NCBI RefSeq assembly: GCF_004348345.1
Contig: NZ_SMJZ01000027.1
Location: 1-54,106, forward strand
Source of the DNA: Nonomuraea longispora
GTDB lineage: Bacteria; Actinomycetota; Actinomycetes; Streptosporangiales; Streptosporangiaceae
Direction of reading: 5' to 3'
DNA: 54,106 nucleotides
Within the stretch, counting starts at the first letter, position 1, and the number at the start of each line of letters is the position of its first letter. A program made the position numbers and the translations under genes. The notes under the pieces were generated by a model that was given only the letters and a program-made list of their open reading frames with translations, made no database searches and was not told where the DNA came from. Below, one piece after another: positions 50,356 to 54,106 of the stretch.

Positions 50356-53060
50356 GCGCCGTGAGCGGATGGTCACTTCCCCCTGCTCCCGCCGGGGGCG
50401 CGCTGCACCCGTACGACCTGCGCTGTGAGCACCTCGCCACCCCGCAGGGCATCGCCACCCGGGCGCCCAGGCTGAGCTGGCGGCTGGCCTCCGGCCGGCG
50501 CGGCGACGCGCAGGCCGCGTACCGGATCACGGTCCGCTCCGGCGGCGCTCCGGCCTGGGACAGCGGCTGGATCGACGGGCAGGACCCCAGCGCTTCGTAC
50601 GCGGGCACGCCGCTGACGTCGTTCGCCCGTTACACCTGGCAGGTCCAGGTCCGTTCCGCGGACGGCGAGGAGGCGGCGGCCGAGTCGTGGTTCGGCACCG
50701 GCGTGCTGCACCCGGACGAGTGGGCGGCCGCCTGGATCGGCCACGACCCGGAGACCCTGCCGCCGTTCGAGCCGCCGGCCGACGACCGCGAGCCCCGCAG
50801 CGTACGCACCGCGTCCCTGCCCCCGCCCCGCTACTTCCGGCGCGTCGTCGACCTGCGCCCGGCGACCTCCGTACGGATCGTGTGCACCGCCCGCGGCCTG
50901 TACGAGCTGCGCGTCAACGGCCACCGGGCGGGTGACGGCGAGCTGACCCCCGGCTGGACCGACTACCGCTACCGGGTGCCGTACCAGGTGTACGACGTCA
51001 CCGGCCTGGTCGGCGACGGCCCCGCCTGCGTGGGCGCGGTGCTCGCGGACGGCTGGTGGTCGGGCAGCCTCGGCTGGGACGGCCGCCGGCAGGCCCAGCG
51101 CTACGGCAGGCGTCCCGAGCTGCTCGTCCAGCTCGTGGCCGACCACGCCGACGGCTCGCGCACGGTCGTCGGCACCGACGGGAGCTGGCGGGAGAGCACC
51201 GGGCCGCTGCGCTACGCCGACCTGCTGATGGGCGAGTGGTACGACGCCCGGCTGGAGCAGCCCGGCTGGGACCTGCCCGGCTTCGACGACTCGTCGTGGG
51301 CCCCCGCCCGCGTCGTGGACACCGGCCACGACGTCCTCGTGCCCTCGGCGGCCGAGCCCGTACGCGTCACCGAGGACCTCGTGCCCGTGGGGACCCGGCG
51401 GGACGGCGCCGGCCGCACCATCGTCGACCTGGGGCAGAACATCGCCGGCCGGGTGCGGCTGACGGTGCGCGGCGCCCCCGCCGGCACCCGCGTCACGCTC
51501 CGGCACGGCGAGGCGCTCGACGAGGACGGCTCCCTCTACACCGCCAACCTGCGCTCGGCCGAGGCGACCGACCACTACGTCGCCGCGGGGCTGCCGGAGG
51601 AGACGTTCGAGCCGCGCTTCACCGTGCACGGCTTCCGCTACGTCGAGGTCACCGGGCACGACGACGTCGAGGTGCTCGGCCGGGCGATGCACTCGGACAC
51701 GCCGGTCGCCGGCGAGTTCTCCTGCTCCGACGACATGGTGCGGCGGCTGACGAGCAACCTCCGGTGGAGCCAGCGGGGCAACTTCGTGTCCGTGCCGACC
51801 GACTGCCCGCAGCGCGACGAGCGGCTCGGCTGGACCGCCGACGCGCAGGTGTTCCTGCCCACCGCCTGCTACAACGCCGACGTGGCCGCGTTCTTCACCG
51901 GCTGGCTGGCCGACCTGCGCTGCGCCCAGACCGCCGAGGGCGCGGTCCCCGACGTGGTGCCGCACGTGATGACGGAGCGGCACGGCGCCCCCGGCTGGGG
52001 GGACGCCGCCACGGTGGTGCCCTGGCACCTCTACCGCGTCTACGGCGACGAACGCGTCCTGCGCGACAGCCTGCCCAGCATGCGCCGGTGGGTCGACCAC
52101 GTCGAACGTCACAACCCCGGCCTGATCTGGCGCGAGCGGGTGGGCAGCCACTACGGCGACTGGCTGCAGGCGGGCGTGCGGACCTCCCGCGACGTGCTGG
52201 CCACCGCGTACTTCGCGCTCAGCGCCGGTCTCACCGCCAGGGCCGCCGCCGTGCTGGGCCTCGCGGACGTCGCCGAGCACTACGCGGAGCTGCGGGCGCG
52301 CATCGGGGAGGCGTTCGTACGGGAGTTCGTCTCCGCCGACGGGCGGGTCTCGGGCGACACGCAGACGGGCTACCTGCTGGCGCTCGCGCACGGGCTTGTC
52401 CCCGATGACCTGGTTCCCGCGGCAGTGAGGCATCTGGTGGCCGACCTGGAGCGGCGGGGGCGGCGGCTCACCACCGGGTTCGCCGGTGTGGGGCTGCTCG
52501 GGCCCGTCCTGTCCGCGTACGGGCACCACGACCTCGCCTACGACCTGCTGCACGACGACCGCTACCCGTCGTGGGGGTACTCGATCAAGCGCGGAGCCAC
52601 CACGATCTGGGAGCGGTGGGACGGCTGGACGGAGGAGAACGGCTTCGGGCCCGTCGCCATGAACTCCTTCAACCACTACGCGCTCGGCTCGGTGGGTGAG
52701 TGGCTGTACAGCGGGGTCGCGGGGCTCGGCCAGGAGGAGGACTCTGTCGGCTTCCGGCGGCCGCTCATCCGGCCGCTGCCCGGGGGGCGGCTGCGGTGGG
52801 CCGCGGCGGCGTACGACACGCCGCTGGGGCGGCTGTCCAGCCGGTGGGAGATCTCCGGCGGGGAGTTGACGCTGGAGGTACGCGTACCGCCGGGCGCACT
52901 CGCCACCGTCCACGTGCCCACCAAGGACCCGTCGTCGGTCCGCGAGTCCGGAACGCCGCTTGCCACGGCGGGGATCGACGTGATCAAGTCGACCGAGGCC
53001 GCTTCGGTGTGCCAGGTGGGCTCCGGCCGGTACACGTTCACCGCGTCGTGGGGTCGGTGA
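50352..53060 (+). CDS. GH78 alpha-L-rhamnosidase
   Basis: Removes terminal alpha-L-rhamnose from imported oligosaccharides. An N-terminal fibronectin-like domain (LRCEHLATPQGI, PRLSWRLASG) and the carbohydrate-binding beta-sandwich (LFSA-type ELRVNGHRAGDGELTPGWTD) precede the (alpha/alpha)6 barrel. Family catalytic blocks: DCPQRDERLGWTADAQVF with the general acid, and TTIWERWDGW with the general base. About 902 residues, no signal peptide. GTG 50352 overlaps the preceding stop (GTGA); GTG 50361 is also possible. The following esterase overlaps in the same way. Confidence 0.9.
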   Translation: MSAVSGWSLPPAPAGGALHPYDLRCEHLATPQGIATRAPRLSWRLASGRRGDAQAAYRITVRSGGAPAWDSGWIDGQDPSASYAGTPLTSFARYTWQVQVRSADGEEAAAESWFGTGVLHPDEWAAAWIGHDPETLPPFEPPADDREPRSVRTASLPPPRYFRRVVDLRPATSVRIVCTARGLYELRVNGHRAGDGELTPGWTDYRYRVPYQVYDVTGLVGDGPACVGAVLADGWWSGSLGWDGRRQAQRYGRRPELLVQLVADHADGSRTVVGTDGSWRESTGPLRYADLLMGEWYDARLEQPGWDLPGFDDSSWAPARVVDTGHDVLVPSAAEPVRVTEDLVPVGTRRDGAGRTIVDLGQNIAGRVRLTVRGAPAGTRVTLRHGEALDEDGSLYTANLRSAEATDHYVAAGLPEETFEPRFTVHGFRYVEVTGHDDVEVLGRAMHSDTPVAGEFSCSDDMVRRLTSNLRWSQRGNFVSVPTDCPQRDERLGWTADAQVFLPTACYNADVAAFFTGWLADLRCAQTAEGAVPDVVPHVMTERHGAPGWGDAATVVPWHLYRVYGDERVLRDSLPSMRRWVDHVERHNPGLIWRERVGSHYGDWLQAGVRTSRDVLATAYFALSAGLTARAAAVLGLADVAEHYAELRARIGEAFVREFVSADGRVSGDTQTGYLLALAHGLVPDDLVPAAVRHLVADLERRGRRLTTGFAGVGLLGPVLSAYGHHDLAYDLLHDDRYPSWGYSIKRGATTIWERWDGWTEENGFGPVAMNSFNHYALGSVGEWLYSGVAGLGQEEDSVGFRRPLIRPLPGGRLRWAAAAYDTPLGRLSSRWEISGGELTLEVRVPPGALATVHVPTKDPSSVRESGTPLATAGIDVIKSTEAASVCQVGSGRYTFTASWGR

Positions 53061-54106
53061 CGTACCGGCCGGTGACCACGTGGGCCGCCGCCGCCGAACG
53101 CCTCGACGGCGGCGGCCTGCGTGATGTGACCGTACGCAACATCGTGCGGACCACCGTGGGCGGGAACGGCCTGCGCGTACGGCTGACCAACGCCTTCGGG
53201 GACCGGCCCGTGACGTTCGGGCACGTCCACGCGGGCGTCCCGCCGGCCGTCCCGCCGGCCGTCCCGCCGGCCGTCCCGCTGGCCGTCCCGCTGGCCGGGG
53301 CGGCGCTGGAGCCGGGGTCGAACCGGATGCTGACCTTCGGCGGGAGCCCTGCGGTGACGGTGGCGCCGGGCGCGACCGCACTCAGCGACCCGCTCCCGGT
53401 ACGGGTGCGCCCCCGCCGCCGCCTCGCCATCAGCCTGTACGTCCAGGGCGAGGCGGGCACGCTGACCGGCCGCAACCGCGCCACCGCCCCGGCCTACCGG
53501 TCGGTCCCCGGTGACCACGCCGCCGACGAGGGCTCGGGGGCGTTCACCGAGGAGGTGGCGCTCTGGCACTGGCTGGACGCGCTGACGGTCACCGCGCCCA
53601 CCTCCGTGTCGACCGTGGCGGTGCTGGGAGACTCGATCGCCACCGGGGTCGGCTCGGAGACCGGCCACGGCTGGGTGGACCTCCTCGCCGACCTGGCCGT
53701 ACAGGGGTCGCCCCCGCTGGCCGTGGTCAACGAGGGCGTCTCCGGTGGTCGCGTGCTGGCCGCGGGCACCGGCCGATCCGCCGAGAGCCGCCTGACCGCC
53801 GAGGTGCTGACCAGGCCGGGCATCGCCGCCGTGATCCTGCTGGCCGGGCTCAACGACCTCGGGGCGGGCGCGCGGGCGGACGACCTCATCGCCGCGTACG
53901 GCCGCATCGCCGCGACCGCGCGCGCCGCCGGGGTCCGCGTGATCGGCGGCACGCTCACACCGTACGCGGGCGCCGAATACCACACCGAGGCGGGGGAACG
54001 AGCCCGGCAGGCAGTCAACGCCTACGTCCGGAGCGGGGGCGCGTTCGACGGCGTGGCCGACTTCGACGCCGCCCTCCTCGACCCCGCTCCGGACGTAGGC
54101 GTTGAC
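53057..54106 (+). CDS. SGNH/GDSL-type esterase, cut by the window end
   Basis: Frame open from GTG 53057 (overlapping the GH78 stop) to the last base, 350 codons. The N-terminal part is a beta-sandwich (TVRNIVRTTVGGNGLRVRLT); then VAVLGDSIATGVGS is block I with the catalytic Ser, NEGVSGGRVLA supplies the block II Gly, and LLAGLNDLGAG the block III Asn. The final Asp/His block lies beyond the window. Likely deacetylates rhamnose- or galacturonate-containing oligosaccharides next to GH78. No signal peptide. Confidence 0.75.
   Translation, partial: MTYRPVTTWAAAAERLDGGGLRDVTVRNIVRTTVGGNGLRVRLTNAFGDRPVTFGHVHAGVPPAVPPAVPPAVPLAVPLAGAALEPGSNRMLTFGGSPAVTVAPGATALSDPLPVRVRPRRRLAISLYVQGEAGTLTGRNRATAPAYRSVPGDHAADEGSGAFTEEVALWHWLDALTVTAPTSVSTVAVLGDSIATGVGSETGHGWVDLLADLAVQGSPPLAVVNEGVSGGRVLAAGTGRSAESRLTAEVLTRPGIAAVILLAGLNDLGAGARADDLIAAYGRIAATARAAGVRVIGGTLTPYAGAEYHTEAGERARQAVNAYVRSGGAFDGVADFDAALLDPAPDVGVD
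53237..53296. repeat. Five 12-bp tandem repeats in the esterase gene
   Basis: GTCCCGCYGGCC five times in frame, coding VPPA/VPLA units in a proline-rich linker of the beta domain. Confidence 0.9.

Noticed and set aside
46618..50376. GH127 frame open far upstream of its start on the - strand
   Set aside because: The extra N-terminal part is antisense to the 48637-50355 gene; a good ribosome binding site and family start exist at 48498.
1..54106. tRNA genes, rRNA, CRISPR arrays, biosynthetic megasynthases
   Set aside because: None seen on either strand on reading the sequence; a covariance-model scan for tRNA could not be run.

Overview
High-GC DNA with codon position-3 GC bias, many GTG/TTG starts, tightly overlapping genes, Tat-type signals, an IS1634-type transposase and a complete ergothioneine operon: an actinomycete, probably of the Streptosporangiales type (inference from gene style only; no marker gene is present). 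No tRNA, rRNA or CRISPR array was seen.

Region 1 (1-34100) is a plant cell-wall (pectin) utilisation locus, all on the + strand apart from one small Rpn-like nuclease gene. It opens with secreted enzymes: a GH106 alpha-L-rhamnosidase, a calcineurin-like phosphoesterase, a CE8 pectin methylesterase and a Tat-exported alpha/beta-hydrolase. Then comes a six-gene catabolic operon (9471-15792): a nucleoside-hydrolase-like protein, a xylose-isomerase-like TIM barrel, a transketolase split into two subunits, an FGGY sugar kinase and a SorC/DeoR-family regulator. It has a near-consensus promoter, a palindromic operator and a strong terminator. Next is a 13-gene operon (16092-34100): PL1 pectate lyase, a complete family-5 (Opp-type) ABC transporter, two BNR/sialidase-fold proteins (one cytoplasmic, one exported), an orphan family-1 binding protein, a DUF5060/apiosidase-like glycosidase, its catalytically degraded paralogue, an unassigned alpha/alpha-barrel protein and a GH28 polygalacturonase. 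Isomerase, FGGY kinase and split transketolase are the enzyme set of D-apiose catabolism (apiose to apulose to apulose-4-phosphate, then transketolase). An apiosidase-like glycosidase lies in the partner operon and apiose links the side chains of rhamnogalacturonan II, so I propose an actinobacterial RG-II/apiogalacturonan and apiose utilisation system. The substrate is inference.

Region 2 (34101-39864) is a scarred zone: a truncated SnoaL-like gene, a second copy of the GH28 3' end, remnants of HAD-like, DUF397 and other genes, a frameshifted gene with a duplicated fragment, a 5'-truncated IS1634 transposase, a hemerythrin gene, a decayed AbiEii-type nucleotidyltransferase with its small partner, and a second copy of the egtE 3' end. 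One intact gene (34758-35510) may encode a membrane-active protein.

Region 3 (40000-46449, - strand) holds the ergothioneine operon egtA-B-C-D-E, preceded by a zinc-finger anti-sigma factor and an ECF sigma factor in the same direction.

Region 4 (46618-54106) returns to pectin side chains: a GH127 beta-L-arabinofuranosidase (- strand) divergent from a + strand operon with a distant GH127-like protein that keeps the Cys/Glu active-site pattern, a cytoplasmic GH78 alpha-L-rhamnosidase and an SGNH esterase cut off by the window end. The divergent promoter region carries three palindromes.
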